A DNA stretch of 64,000 nucleotides from Bacteroidota bacterium (GTDB lineage Bacteria > Bacteroidota > Bacteroidia > Flavobacteriales > Schleiferiaceae): positions 1-64,000 of the forward strand of contig QQUU01000136.1 in NCBI GenBank assembly GCA_003385605.1, given 5' to 3'. Numbering within the stretch: the stretch's first letter is position 1; the number at the start of each line of letters is the position of its first letter. A model generated the notes under the pieces. It was not told the DNA's origin, did no database searches, and saw nothing but the letters and a program-made list of their open reading frames with translations. Positions 52,415-62,226 of the stretch are shown here, piece after piece. Both the position numbers and the translations under genes were made by a program.

Positions 52415-53560
52415 ATGAACTTCAACCTATCCGAGGAGCATTTGATGATTCGCGATGCGGCAAGAGATTTTGCCCAAAACGAATTACTACCAGGCGTTAT
52501 TGAGCGCGACACTAACCAAACCTTTCCACACGAACAAATCAAACAACTCGGCGAGCTAGGCTTCATGGGTATGATGGTTGATCCGAATTACGGCGGATCA
52601 GGCCTTGATACTTTGTCTTATGTCCTCGCGATGGAGGAGCTTTCTAAAATTGATGCATCTGCGTCGGTTGTAGTGAGCGTAAATAACAGTCTTGTATGCT
52701 GGGGTTTAGATACTTACGGCACGGAGGAGCAGAAAGCCAAATACTTGCCAAAGCTTGCCGCTGGTGAGCACATTGGTGCTTTCTGTTTAAGTGAGCCTGA
52801 AGCGGGTTCAGATGCTACTTCGCAGAGTACGACAGCGGTCGATATGGGGGACCATTACCTGCTGAACGGTACCAAGAATTGGATCACCAACGGTGGCAGC
52901 TGTGAAATTGCGCTAGTAATCGCACAAACTGATCGTGAAAAAGGGCACCGCGGTATTAACGTCCTCATTGTCGAGAAAGGCATGGACGGTTTCGTTGTGG
53001 GGCAAAAAGAAGATAAACTTGGTATCCGCGGATCAGATACACACACCTTGCTCTTTAACGATGTAAAGGTGCCAAAGGAAAACCGGATTGGTGAAGACGG
53101 ATTTGGATTCAAATTCGCAATGAAAACATTGAGCGGGGGTCGTATCGGCATTGCTGCGCAGGCTCTAGGTATTGCTCAAGGCGCGTTGGACCTTGCTTTG
53201 GCCTATTCAAAAGAGCGCAAAACCTTCGGTAAACCCATTCACGACCATCAGGCCATTGCGTTCAAACTCGCAGACATGGAAATGAAGGTGGAGCAAGCGC
53301 GATTGCTTGTATACAAGGCTGCGTGGTTAAAAGATCAAGGTATGCCTTACGATAAAGAAAGTGCCATGGCCAAACTTGCGGCGTCTGAAGCAGCTATGTG
53401 GGTGAGTACTGAAGCGGTTCAAGTACACGGCGGTTACGGCTACGTGAAGGAATACCATGTAGAGCGTTTGATGCGCGACGCGAAGATTACCCAGATTTAT
53501 GAGGGTACTTCGGAGATTCAAAGAATTGTAATCTCGAGAGATTTAATCAAGAATTCCTAA
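52415..53560 (+). CDS. Acyl-CoA dehydrogenase
   Basis: The 381-residue FAD enzyme catalyses the first oxidation of fatty-acyl or short-branched acyl-CoA. Motifs: AFCLSEPEAGSDATS, KNWITNGG, KLGIRGSDTH, GRIGIAAQALGIAQGALD, YSKERKTFGKPIHDHQAI, QVHGGYGYVKEYHVERLMRD and the catalytic Glu in QIYEGTSEIQR. The pattern suggests a short-chain or butyryl-CoA-type enzyme, but chain length cannot be fixed. The last 4 bases overlap the murF stop (convergent). Confidence 0.93.
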   Translation: MNFNLSEEHLMIRDAARDFAQNELLPGVIERDTNQTFPHEQIKQLGELGFMGMMVDPNYGGSGLDTLSYVLAMEELSKIDASASVVVSVNNSLVCWGLDTYGTEEQKAKYLPKLAAGEHIGAFCLSEPEAGSDATSQSTTAVDMGDHYLLNGTKNWITNGGSCEIALVIAQTDREKGHRGINVLIVEKGMDGFVVGQKEDKLGIRGSDTHTLLFNDVKVPKENRIGEDGFGFKFAMKTLSGGRIGIAAQALGIAQGALDLALAYSKERKTFGKPIHDHQAIAFKLADMEMKVEQARLLVYKAAWLKDQGMPYDKESAMAKLAASEAAMWVSTEAVQVHGGYGYVKEYHVERLMRDAKITQIYEGTSEIQRIVISRDLIKNS

Positions 53561-54831
53561 AGGAGGGAGAGGAGTGCTTCCAAGGCGATTCCTCGAGAAC
53601 CTTTTAAAAGTATAGAGGCGTCCTTCGGGGCGCCTTTTTCTTTCCAATAGTTGGCCAATTCATCTGTGGTTGAAAACTGCAGGCCAGACCAATCGGTAGC
53701 ACCAAAGTGTTGACCCACAAGGACGGTTTGGTCTTCCATTTGAAGTTCGCGGATGTAATTGACCATCGCTTGATGTTCTGGTCCACTTTCTTCCCCTAAT
53801 TCGAACATATCACCTAGCACCAATAATCCGTCTTGCCTATGCCACGTAGCAAAGCTTTCTACACTCAGCTTCATGCTTGTAGGGTTTGCATTGTACGCAT
53901 CAAGCAACACGTTATTGGCTGCCGTCTCTCGCCACTCCACGCGATTCATCTTTGGAGCATAGGATTCGATGGCAGTTTTGATTGCCTTAGCGTCTACGCC
54001 CATATGATGACCGAGACATGCCGCTGCAACGATGTTCTGTTCATTGAAGGAGCCACTCAGTTGGCTTTGGATGGAATAGGATACCTCGCCATGGACTATG
54101 TGTACCCCTGCAAATTCAGAAGTGCTTGAAGGCGACCATTGGATGAGGCCTTCGCCTTTGCCATAGCCAAACTGGTTGATACCTGTACTTTTCTCTATTT
54201 GAATGGGATCATTGAGGTTTACCATTGCTAGACCATTGGTCGAGCGGAGGTAATCGTAGAGTTCACTCTTGCCTTTAATAATGCCCTCGACGCCACCAAA
54301 CCCTTCTAGGTGTGCTTTACCGTAGTTGGTAATGTAACCAATAGTAGGTTCACATATGGCCGCGAGCTGGGCAATCTCCTTCTGGTGATTGGCACCCATT
54401 TCGATTACTGCTAACTCACTATCACGCGGTATGCGCAACAAGGACAAGGGTACACCGATGTGGTTGTTGAAATTCCCAGCCGTTGCATAGGTCTTGAAAG
54501 TGGTGTTCAACACAGCGTGAAACAGTTCCTTATTGGTGGTTTTACCGTTACTCCCGGTTAATCCAATGATGGGAATACCCAAGTACCTTCTGTACGCTCT
54601 TGCACAGTCTTGCAGGGCTTCAAGAACGTTGTCTACCAATATCAATCTATCGTCTTTGCCCACAGGTTCGTCCACAACAGCATAATCTGCTCCCAATTCA
54701 AGAGCTTGTAAGGCAAATGAATTACCGTTGAAACGAGCTCCCTTCAGCGCAAAAAAAATGGAGCCTTGCGGAATACTACGTGTATCCGTAGTTACGGCTG
54801 AGGAGTTCAAAAAGGCTTCGAATGGTGTCAT
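53557..54831 (-). CDS. murF: UDP-N-acetylmuramoyl-tripeptide--D-alanyl-D-alanine ligase
   Basis: This Mur ligase of 424 residues (ATG 54831) completes the pentapeptide of the peptidoglycan precursor. It has the N-terminal MurF domain (SSAVTTDTRSIPQGSIFFAL), P-loop GLTGSNGKTTNKELF, NFNNHIGVPLSLLRIP, VIEMGANHQKEI and NYGKAHLEGFGG, and C-terminal LDAYNANPTSMKLSVE. A TTG at 54852 is in frame, but MTPFEAFLNSS matches the family start better. It lies 34 bp after the terminator of gldJ, so it is transcribed on its own. Confidence 0.92.
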   Translation of the reverse strand: MTPFEAFLNSSAVTTDTRSIPQGSIFFALKGARFNGNSFALQALELGADYAVVDEPVGKDDRLILVDNVLEALQDCARAYRRYLGIPIIGLTGSNGKTTNKELFHAVLNTTFKTYATAGNFNNHIGVPLSLLRIPRDSELAVIEMGANHQKEIAQLAAICEPTIGYITNYGKAHLEGFGGVEGIIKGKSELYDYLRSTNGLAMVNLNDPIQIEKSTGINQFGYGKGEGLIQWSPSSTSEFAGVHIVHGEVSYSIQSQLSGSFNEQNIVAAACLGHHMGVDAKAIKTAIESYAPKMNRVEWRETAANNVLLDAYNANPTSMKLSVESFATWHRQDGLLVLGDMFELGEESGPEHQAMVNYIRELQMEDQTVLVGQHFGATDWSGLQFSTTDELANYWKEKGAPKDASILLKGSRGIALEALLSLL

Positions 54832-54866
54832 TTCTTCAAGCGATAAATCCAACTACAATGTACATC

Positions 54867-54896
54867 ACAAAAAAGCCCCGCGGAAGCGGGGCTTTT
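54867..54896 (-). terminator. Terminator after gldJ
   Basis: A perfect 11-bp stem (AAAAGCCCCGC 54871-54881, GCGGGGCTTTT 54886-54896) with a GGAA loop is followed by T residues on the minus strand. Confidence 0.88.
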
Positions 54897-54918
54897 GAGA
54901 TTTATTAAGGGACAAGAA

Positions 54919-56502
54919 TTACATTCTGTAACGCTTGAAGTTGTGCTGCTTCACTTTTGCAGGACGCTTGCTCTTGTCGCTTGATTCGTTTTGGAATCCT
55001 ACGCGGTCCATTGCACAACGGAAACCGATATCATCTGTTGCTTGGTCTTCTTCCAAGAAACGACGCGTACCTGGGCTCAACCAGTATGCACGGTCTTTCC
55101 AGCTACCACCTTTGTATACACGAGTAGTGTTTCCAATAAGTGTTTTGTTACCGTAGTCGTACATCGGCGCTTCACCTTCTTGTACTGGGTTAGCGTAGTT
55201 CTGTGAGCTCTCTTGGTCACCGTCTAGGTAATCGCGGTAATCTGATTTAGAGTAGTTGCGACGATTTACGTTTTCTTCAACAGTTACAGAGCGCGTTGGC
55301 AACTGACCTGGAAGACGAACGATTACTGTATCGCCATTGCGAACTTCCTTCTGTGGATCTTGCAATACTTCTAAAGAACCAATGTCTTGGTAGTTTTTAT
55401 CGTAGTGCTTGAATTCATTACCACGGAATGCACGGAAGTCGTTTACATCTGTAGAGCTCACTGGGCGATATACGTCCATTACCCACTCGCTTACGTTACC
55501 AGCCATATCGTAAAGGCCGAAATCGTTCGGTGGGTAGAAGCGAACTTGCATCGTTACATCAGCTTCGTCATTCAACCAACCTGAAGTACCCATGTTATCA
55601 CCGCGGCCTCTTTTGAAGTTAGCCAAGATCTGGCCACGATCCATTTTCTCTGGATTGCGCGTGCCGTTTCCGTTCCAAGTGTATTTGTTCTTGTCAACAA
55701 CACGGTTGTAAATACGCTTACCGCCGTCTGCGTAGGCTGCATATTCCCACTCAGCTTCGGTCGGAAGACGGTACTTTGGAAGTACTATACCGTCCTCAAT
55801 TCTTGCTGGACGACCTTCTTTACCATAAACGCTGTTTGGGTTGAGATCCTTAAGACCTTTTTTGTTTTGTTGTACGTACTCGCCTTGCTTGTATAGATAT
55901 ACCTCTGTGTTGAAGTGATCTGCATCCATTTGGTCTGGCATTTCTTTCAAGATGCCCTCTTTGATGAGAATAGCTTCGTTCACACGATCCGTTCTCCAAG
56001 AACAGAAGCGTTGCGCTTGCAACCAACTAACACCAACAACAGGGTAGTAGTTGTAGGCTGGGTGACGTAGGTAGTTTTCTACGAAGTTATCGTTGTATGC
56101 AAGTTTATCTCTCCATACCAAGGTGTCTGGAAGTGCACTCTTGTAGATCTCTGGGTAGTAGTCGTAATCGTATACGCGACGTAGCCAGTACAAGTACTCG
56201 CGGTAGTCCAAGTTGGTTACCTCATTCTCATCCATGTAGAACGAGCTCACTGTAACTCTTCTTGGAATGTTGTTCCAGTCTTTAACGAAATCTTCTTCTA
56301 CTTGACCCATCATGAAGGTACCGCCCTCAACGAAAACTAAACCTGGACCAACTTCTTGGCCGTTGTAGTTTAAGTTGGCTTGGAAACCACCATTCTTTTT
56401 GTCATTAATTGCCCATCCTGTAGTGTTGGATGTTGGACCTGCACAGCTTGCTAAAAGGGCTGTTGCAAATGTTGCAATTGAGAATTGAACGAACTTATTC
56501 AT
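54919..56502 (-). CDS. gldJ: Gliding motility / T9SS lipoprotein GldJ
   Basis: The 527-residue product has the lipobox LLASC (Cys about residue 20) and one FGE-sulfatase-like domain: FVEGGTFMMGQVEEDF, FYMDENEVTNLDYREYLYWL, YRLPTEAEWEYAAYADGG, and the final WLSPGTRRFLEEDQATDDIGFRCAMDRVG. GldJ is an outer-membrane-associated lipoprotein required for gliding and for stability of the T9SS ring component GldK. The neighbourhood gldJ-porU-porV is the same as in Flavobacterium johnsoniae. The frame includes the charged C-terminal tail that is functionally important in GldJ. Confidence 0.92.
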   Translation of the reverse strand: MNKFVQFSIATFATALLASCAGPTSNTTGWAINDKKNGGFQANLNYNGQEVGPGLVFVEGGTFMMGQVEEDFVKDWNNIPRRVTVSSFYMDENEVTNLDYREYLYWLRRVYDYDYYPEIYKSALPDTLVWRDKLAYNDNFVENYLRHPAYNYYPVVGVSWLQAQRFCSWRTDRVNEAILIKEGILKEMPDQMDADHFNTEVYLYKQGEYVQQNKKGLKDLNPNSVYGKEGRPARIEDGIVLPKYRLPTEAEWEYAAYADGGKRIYNRVVDKNKYTWNGNGTRNPEKMDRGQILANFKRGRGDNMGTSGWLNDEADVTMQVRFYPPNDFGLYDMAGNVSEWVMDVYRPVSSTDVNDFRAFRGNEFKHYDKNYQDIGSLEVLQDPQKEVRNGDTVIVRLPGQLPTRSVTVEENVNRRNYSKSDYRDYLDGDQESSQNYANPVQEGEAPMYDYGNKTLIGNTTRVYKGGSWKDRAYWLSPGTRRFLEEDQATDDIGFRCAMDRVGFQNESSDKSKRPAKVKQHNFKRYRM

Positions 56503-56522
56503 GTAATTGAAATTGTTGCTGT

Positions 56523-57509
56523 TTAGAATTTAGGACACTTCAGTGCCTTAAGTTTACTTGCTCTCACACGGCATGGGAATTTGTAACCCAAGCTTACTTC
56601 GTGAGATCCACCTAGTGTATTTGTCAAATCACTAATGGTGTAATCGTAGCTGTATCCAAATGTCCACGGCACATCTGGAGGTGTAATACCCAAGATGAAA
56701 ATCACTGCATCAGGATTGAAGCTACCTTGTCTCAAAGCTAGACCACCTGCAAGCGGTCCTCTAGCAAAACTTACACCAGCGGTCAACTGTGAAGCTGAAC
56801 CTTGTGTTTGGTATACCACATTAGGAACGATGTAAGATTGCAGACTATTGTGTAGACGCTTTCTTCCTAAAGGAATGTTAGCACCTGCGTGTGCTGTCAA
56901 TTTGATTGGCAACCTACTCTGGCTTAGGAATGCTTCGTTAGGTTCTGTCAAGTGATGTCCAACGACACCGATGTACCACTTATCCGTGAATCCGAGCATA
57001 CCAAAGCTCAAGTCCAAATGGTTGTTGAAGTTATTACCTGGTGCTACTTCATTGGTAGGAAGAACAAATCCATAAAATGGATCAATCATGTCTGGGAAGG
57101 TGAACTGGCCCCAGTCAAGACTTCTTTGACGGAAGGTCGCTTGAAAACCACTCAATAAAGTGAAGTTTCTGTTCACCTCAAGGTGGTAGCTGTACACTGC
57201 ACTTACCTCAGTAAGGTTGAGTGCGCCGTTACCTGCGTCATCACGAAGAGCCATCAATGCCACACCACCGTTTAATTTGTCCACATACTGGTCGTATGAG
57301 GCCGAATACGTTTGGTACACGCCGAGTTCAGGGTACTGATTTCTGTAGTTCGTGTGAACCGTAGGACATCTATCCAGACCCGCAAAGGCAGGATTTAGGT
57401 AAATAGGATTCGCGTAATATTGGCTGAAATGAGCGTCCTGAGCAAAGGCTACGGAGCTTATTATCAGTGCTGTACAAGCGAAAATTATGCGTTGTTTCAA
57501 TGCGTTCAT
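56523..57509 (-). CDS. PorP/SprF-family membrane protein
   Basis: The 328-residue protein (ATG 57509; a TTG at 57536 is disregarded) has a signal peptide (MNALKQRIIFACTALIISSVAFAQ) and the family opening DAHFSQYYANPIYLNPAFAG, then beta-barrel strands ending in EVSLGYKFPC. PorP/SprF proteins act with the T9SS, often as partners of large cell-surface adhesins. No adhesin gene is adjacent here. It lies 21 bp upstream of gldJ in the same direction. Confidence 0.88.
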   Translation of the reverse strand: MNALKQRIIFACTALIISSVAFAQDAHFSQYYANPIYLNPAFAGLDRCPTVHTNYRNQYPELGVYQTYSASYDQYVDKLNGGVALMALRDDAGNGALNLTEVSAVYSYHLEVNRNFTLLSGFQATFRQRSLDWGQFTFPDMIDPFYGFVLPTNEVAPGNNFNNHLDLSFGMLGFTDKWYIGVVGHHLTEPNEAFLSQSRLPIKLTAHAGANIPLGRKRLHNSLQSYIVPNVVYQTQGSASQLTAGVSFARGPLAGGLALRQGSFNPDAVIFILGITPPDVPWTFGYSYDYTISDLTNTLGGSHEVSLGYKFPCRVRASKLKALKCPKF

Positions 57510-57619
57510 TGATGTAGCTGTGTTTTCAAGAGACAAGTATAAGCAAAAAAAGTACGATTTTCACCTTACTATCGTTTGTTGTTAAACGCTTTTTGCATGG
57601 CATTTGTTATGTCTTGGAG

Positions 57620-57627
57620 TAAGTTTG
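57620..57627 (+). promoter_or_regulatory. -7 box TAAGTTTG of porU, 5 nt from a GTG
   Basis: An exact TAnnTTTG match lies 5 nt before GTG 57633, from which the protein starts with a clean signal peptide. It supports the GTG start over the in-frame TTG and ATG codons at 57576, 57597 and 57609. Confidence 0.48.
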
Positions 57628-57632
57628 TACAC

Positions 57633-60600
57633 GTGAAGAAAAACATCTTAGTACTTATTAGTTTCTTCTGTGCCTTTCAACTCGTTGGTCAGGTACGCTT
57701 TGAGCAGGGGGAATATGTGCAGTTTAGAACCGCTAAACCTGGTATTCACCTGCTTTCTGGCGATGAAATTATTGACCGTGGAATTTTAGCCGCAGGAGAT
57801 GCTTTAGACCGTCTGGTTATTGAGGCTAGAACAGAATCGGTCCTTTCTCACTTGAACGATACATCCCGAGCCTTTAATGCGCCTATTCACTATTACATTT
57901 CGGACGGCGATGGTCTTCTGGATGCCCAGTCTAAGGTGTATTTCTACATGAACGGACCTTTTGGTATTCAATGGGACGCGGCGAACGAGCGCTACGAGTA
58001 TACTGCGCATCCGTATTCGAACTTCGAGCACTTCCTCGTTAGTGCAGCTTCAACGTCGCAATCCTATGCGATGGACGAACGAGGTTCGGATCTAATGGGT
58101 GCATCCACAAGGGTTTTGAATTCTTCGAACCAATTTTACTACAGAGACACCGCGCTATATAATTTGGTTGGGACGGGACGTCGCTGGTTCGGTGAATTGT
58201 TTGACTTTACCACCACCCAAGTTTTTGATTTACCGTTGACCCCGCTGAATGCCTCTTCCATGGAAGTTGAAATAGCTGCAGTGGCTCGGTCATCTTCTTC
58301 TTCAACTAGCTTATCCGTGCAGAACGGCGGTAGTGTTACTTTTCAAGCGGTTGCGACGAGTTCAGTTTCGAATTATGTGATCGAGCGAGGGTTGACCACG
58401 AATATCCCTTCCTCGAACAAGGTGATTTTAACATACGATAAGACGAGTGATAACGGCGCTGCATTGTGGTTGGACCAATTGAAAGTGAATTATCGCACAG
58501 ACAATGCGGTCGCTCAAAATGCCAAGTACCAAAAGCGCTTCCAAAACTATCCGCGTCATCAAGATTCAATTTCCACCATTCAACTCGAGGGTTCTGATCT
58601 ATTGGTTTTTGACATTACGAATCAAGCACAACCCGTTCTAATTAATGGCACGGTCAGCGGCAATACAGTCAGCTTTGAAATCGGTGAAGACGGTTTTAAA
58701 GAACTAATGGCGATACCCGCTAGTGGCGCTTTTGAGCCTATGTATGTTCGTACCGGTAAGTTGACGTTTTTCGAAGATTTAGCCGGTCTTGACGCCCTGA
58801 TTATCGCTCCAGATTCCTTATTAATCGAAGCGCAAAGACTGGCAGAGATTCAACAAACTGTAGGAACGAATTCCAGAGCCATAGCACTCGAAGAAATTTA
58901 CGCGTTGGCAAATGCCGGAACTCACGATATCGCAGCGATTCGTCAGTTTTTAGTTGAGCTCAACCAACGCAACAACGACGGTCTGAAATACTTGACATTA
59001 TTTGGCGATGCATCGTACGATTACAAGGGCACCTTGCCAGGTAATTCGAATCTCGTTCCAACCTTCGAGAGTTACGGTAGCTTCTCTTTGTATACGAGTT
59101 ACATAACCGACGATTACTATGGTTATCTCGATCAGGGCGAGTCGCTCAATTGGTATGTAGACGATATCGATCTTGGTATCGGTCGACTCCCGGTGAATAC
59201 CCGCGAGGAGGCAGCAGCCTCTGTGGATAAAATCGAGCGTTATTTGACAGATGACGGACGCTATGGTCCTTGGCGCGGCGATGTGGTTTTAGTTGCAGAT
59301 GATGTAGACCATGCATGGGAACGCGAATTTGCGGTGGTTCAGGATGCTTTGGCGAAACGATTAGATACAACGCGTCCTGAAATGAACATTATCAAGATTT
59401 ACTCGGACGCATACTTACAAGAGTCCAAGCCAGGTTCACAGCGCTATCCGACGGCACGCGAAGCATTGTTTAGAAGCGTTGAGAACGGAGCGCTCATGGT
59501 GAGTTACATCGGCCATGGCGGTGAAGTAGGATGGGCCACTGAACGTATCTTACAACTCGAGGACATTAACAATTGGACCAACGAGACCAAATTACCGGTG
59601 TTTACCACGATCACATGTGAATTCACAAGGTTTGACGATCCGAATAGAGTGAGTGCTGGGGAACAATTGTTCTTGAATCCATACGGAGGCGCCATTGGAT
59701 TATATTCCACTACTAGAAGTGTATTTGCGACGAATAGTACCTACGATTTGAATCGACTTTTGAATCAAAATATGGTGGGACTTGATGTGCCTCGTCTAGG
59801 TGATGTACTTCGCGAAACAAAAAACAACAACATCAGTGGGGATAAAATCAAGTTCTCTTTGATAGGTGATCCTACCATTCCTCTTTCTAAGCCCAAGGAC
59901 GCCGTAGTTTTAGATACTATTAATAACGTAGCATGGAATGCCTTTGAAGATACCCTAACTGCCCTGTCTTGGGTAGAGATTAAGGGACACGTTGGCTCTG
60001 CCTCAGGCATAAACTCAGACTTTAACGGTCGCGTATGGCTGACCTTCTTTGATAAAGCCCAATCCGTTCAAACGCGAAGAAACGATGCGAACGGTTCGGT
60101 ATTTAATTTTAAAACACAGAACAATGCCATCTTTAGAGGTGAGGCTTCTGTGATTAATGGGGCATTTACGGTACAATTCAGAATTCCGTTGGACATCAAT
60201 TTAAGCATTGGGACACCTAAGGTCATTTCTTACGCCGCGAGCACCTCTGAGGATGCTTGGGGAGGGCAAAATGACTTATTAATAGGTGGTGTTTTTGACG
60301 GTGTCATTACCGATATAGATGGACCAAAGGTTCGTCTGTTTATCAACGATACAACGTTTAGAAGTGGCGGTATCAGTGACCCAAATCCGCTGGCCATTGG
60401 GTTAATGGAGGACGAAAGCGGGATCAACGCTGTAGGTTTAGGTATTGGACATAATGTGGTGTTAGAATTGGACGGACAACCGATCAATGTAAATGCGGCC
60501 TACCAAGCGAATATTGATGACTTTACCAAGGGAAGCGTGAGCTATCAGTACTATGATTTGACGCCAGGGGAGCACCAGTTGTCCTTAAGAGCATGGGATG

Positions 60601-60968
60601 TCTTGAATCAGTGGGGTTATGACGAGATTACTTTCACAGTGATAGATGCTGCAGAGCCAATTCTCAATCAGCTTGAAATCTTTCCTAATCCATTCACGAG
60701 TGAGCTAAACTTCAATCTAGAGCACAATCAAAAAGGGCAGGAGGGCGAACTTCGCCTGACCCTTGTGGATAATCAAGGAAAAATAGTTTGGCAGTGGAAT
60801 GAAAATTTGACGCTTCAAGCAAATACTGCAGACCTTCCAACGTTCTATGTGTCAGATGTTCCGAGCGGAAAATTGGTCCCAGGATTTTACCATGCAAGAG
60901 TCGTATGGACGCGAAGTGTTGATGGAAAATCTGCCAGAATACAAGAAAAGCTCATTTATATACGTTAA
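57633..60968 (+). CDS. porU: T9SS C-terminal signal peptidase PorU
   Basis: The protein is about 1111 residues from GTG 57633 (ATG 57609 or 57597 would add 8 or 12). It has a signal peptide (KKNILVLISFFCAFQLVGQ), an N-terminal beta-rich domain, a gingipain-like C25 peptidase domain with catalytic His628 (IGHGGEVGW) and Cys662 (TITCEFTRFDDPN), and a C-terminal T9SS-type domain (FPNPFTSELNF and after). PorU sits on the cell surface with PorV, removes the CTD of T9SS cargo and attaches it to A-LPS by a transpeptidase reaction. It lies 26 bp upstream of porV. Confidence 0.93.
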   Translation: MKKNILVLISFFCAFQLVGQVRFEQGEYVQFRTAKPGIHLLSGDEIIDRGILAAGDALDRLVIEARTESVLSHLNDTSRAFNAPIHYYISDGDGLLDAQSKVYFYMNGPFGIQWDAANERYEYTAHPYSNFEHFLVSAASTSQSYAMDERGSDLMGASTRVLNSSNQFYYRDTALYNLVGTGRRWFGELFDFTTTQVFDLPLTPLNASSMEVEIAAVARSSSSSTSLSVQNGGSVTFQAVATSSVSNYVIERGLTTNIPSSNKVILTYDKTSDNGAALWLDQLKVNYRTDNAVAQNAKYQKRFQNYPRHQDSISTIQLEGSDLLVFDITNQAQPVLINGTVSGNTVSFEIGEDGFKELMAIPASGAFEPMYVRTGKLTFFEDLAGLDALIIAPDSLLIEAQRLAEIQQTVGTNSRAIALEEIYALANAGTHDIAAIRQFLVELNQRNNDGLKYLTLFGDASYDYKGTLPGNSNLVPTFESYGSFSLYTSYITDDYYGYLDQGESLNWYVDDIDLGIGRLPVNTREEAAASVDKIERYLTDDGRYGPWRGDVVLVADDVDHAWEREFAVVQDALAKRLDTTRPEMNIIKIYSDAYLQESKPGSQRYPTAREALFRSVENGALMVSYIGHGGEVGWATERILQLEDINNWTNETKLPVFTTITCEFTRFDDPNRVSAGEQLFLNPYGGAIGLYSTTRSVFATNSTYDLNRLLNQNMVGLDVPRLGDVLRETKNNNISGDKIKFSLIGDPTIPLSKPKDAVVLDTINNVAWNAFEDTLTALSWVEIKGHVGSASGINSDFNGRVWLTFFDKAQSVQTRRNDANGSVFNFKTQNNAIFRGEASVINGAFTVQFRIPLDINLSIGTPKVISYAASTSEDAWGGQNDLLIGGVFDGVITDIDGPKVRLFINDTTFRSGGISDPNPLAIGLMEDESGINAVGLGIGHNVVLELDGQPINVNAAYQANIDDFTKGSVSYQYYDLTPGEHQLSLRAWDVLNQWGYDEITFTVIDAAEPILNQLEIFPNPFTSELNFNLEHNQKGQEGELRLTLVDNQGKIVWQWNENLTLQANTADLPTFYVSDVPSGKLVPGFYHARVVWTRSVDGKSARIQEKLIYIR

Positions 60969-60994
60969 ACTTGCGCTGCTACACGCACATAACT

Positions 60995-62161
60995 ATGAAA
61001 AAACACATCCTCTTTCTACTTCTTTTTGCTTTTGCGACAAAAGGATACGCGCAAGACGATCTTAAGTATAACGTAGTAACTACTGCGGTTCCGATTCTAT
61101 TGGTTAGTCCAGACTCCCGCGCCGGAGCAATGGGTGATGTTGGTGTGGCTTCTACTCCCGACGGTAACTCAAGTGCTTGGAATCCAGCTAAATTGGCTTT
61201 CCTAGAAGATAAAGAAGCAAACATGGCTTTGTCTTATACACCGTGGATGTCGCGCCTTGTTCCTGATATTGACCTCGCATACGTGAATTATTCAAAAGCG
61301 TTAAGCGATCGTCAAGGAATTGCAGCTTCGCTGAGGTATTTCTCTTTGGGTGAAATCAATTTCACCGATGATCGAGGAAACAGCTTGGGAACTTTCAATC
61401 CTTACGAGTTTTACTTTGATGTTGCATACGGTTTGAAGTTAAGCGACCATTGGAGCGCTGGAACTGCTCTGCGTTGGATCTATTCTGATATTGCCCAGGG
61501 CCAAGTCGTTCAAGGCCTCCAAACCAAGCCAGGTCAAAGCGGTGCCGCTGATTTAGGTTTCTACTACCAAGGTGACTTCACGAATATAAGTGGCGGTCGC
61601 CGTCAAGCGTTTTCAGCTGGTTTAGCCATCAGTAACCTAGGCGCCAAGATTGCCTATTCGGAAAGTGGAAATTCAGATTTCTTACCAACCAATTTTAAAA
61701 TTGGCGGTGGTTACCACTTAGAGATTGACGATTACAACATGTTGTCTGTATATCTAGATATCAATAGGCTACTCGTTCCAACTCCACCTCAATTAGGTAC
61801 GGATGGTGAAATTATTGCCGGTGTTGATACGGATGATATGACTCCACTCATTGGCGCTGCGCAGAGCTTTAATCCCGGTGCGAAACCAGGCGGTTTCACA
61901 GAGATGTTGCAGGAAAATATCTACAACTTTGGTCTAGAGTATCGTTACAACGACTTCTTGTTCGCAAGAGGCGGTTATTTAAATGAGCACAAGCTCAAAG
62001 GAAACCGTCAATATGTAACCCTCGGGTTTGGGTTGGTTTACAATGTATTTAGCATTGATATGGCCTACCTTATTCCTGCCAGTCCTACCACCCGTTCACC
62101 GTTAGAGAATACCCTTCGTTTCTCAATGGCGTTCAATATTGACGGCTTCTTAGCACAGTAA
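60995..62161 (+). CDS. porV: T9SS outer-membrane protein PorV (LptO)
   Basis: The 388-residue protein (ATG 60995; the open frame to 60971 is upstream sequence) has a signal peptide (MKKHILFLLLFAFATKGYAQ) and a FadL-like barrel: VSPDSRAGAMGDVGVAST, SSAWNPAKLAFLEDK, FTEMLQENIYNFGLEYRYN, and a final strand RFSMAFNIDGFLAQ. PorV recruits cargo by its C-terminal signal and shuttles it to PorU. It is co-oriented with porU and followed by a weak hairpin. Confidence 0.92.
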   Translation: MKKHILFLLLFAFATKGYAQDDLKYNVVTTAVPILLVSPDSRAGAMGDVGVASTPDGNSSAWNPAKLAFLEDKEANMALSYTPWMSRLVPDIDLAYVNYSKALSDRQGIAASLRYFSLGEINFTDDRGNSLGTFNPYEFYFDVAYGLKLSDHWSAGTALRWIYSDIAQGQVVQGLQTKPGQSGAADLGFYYQGDFTNISGGRRQAFSAGLAISNLGAKIAYSESGNSDFLPTNFKIGGGYHLEIDDYNMLSVYLDINRLLVPTPPQLGTDGEIIAGVDTDDMTPLIGAAQSFNPGAKPGGFTEMLQENIYNFGLEYRYNDFLFARGGYLNEHKLKGNRQYVTLGFGLVYNVFSIDMAYLIPASPTTRSPLENTLRFSMAFNIDGFLAQ

Positions 62162-62193
62162 ACCTTTCACAGCTTTTTCGGTTAGTTAAAACT

Positions 62194-62226
62194 AAAATCG
62201 CATTCTCTTTTGCTAGGTGCGGTTTT
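62194..62226 (+). terminator. Weak hairpin after porV
   Basis: AAAATCGCA (62194-62202) pairs with TGCGGTTTT (62218-62226) with one wobble and a 15-nt loop. The T tract is short, and the loop overlaps the pdhA -33 element, so its role is uncertain. Confidence 0.4.
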
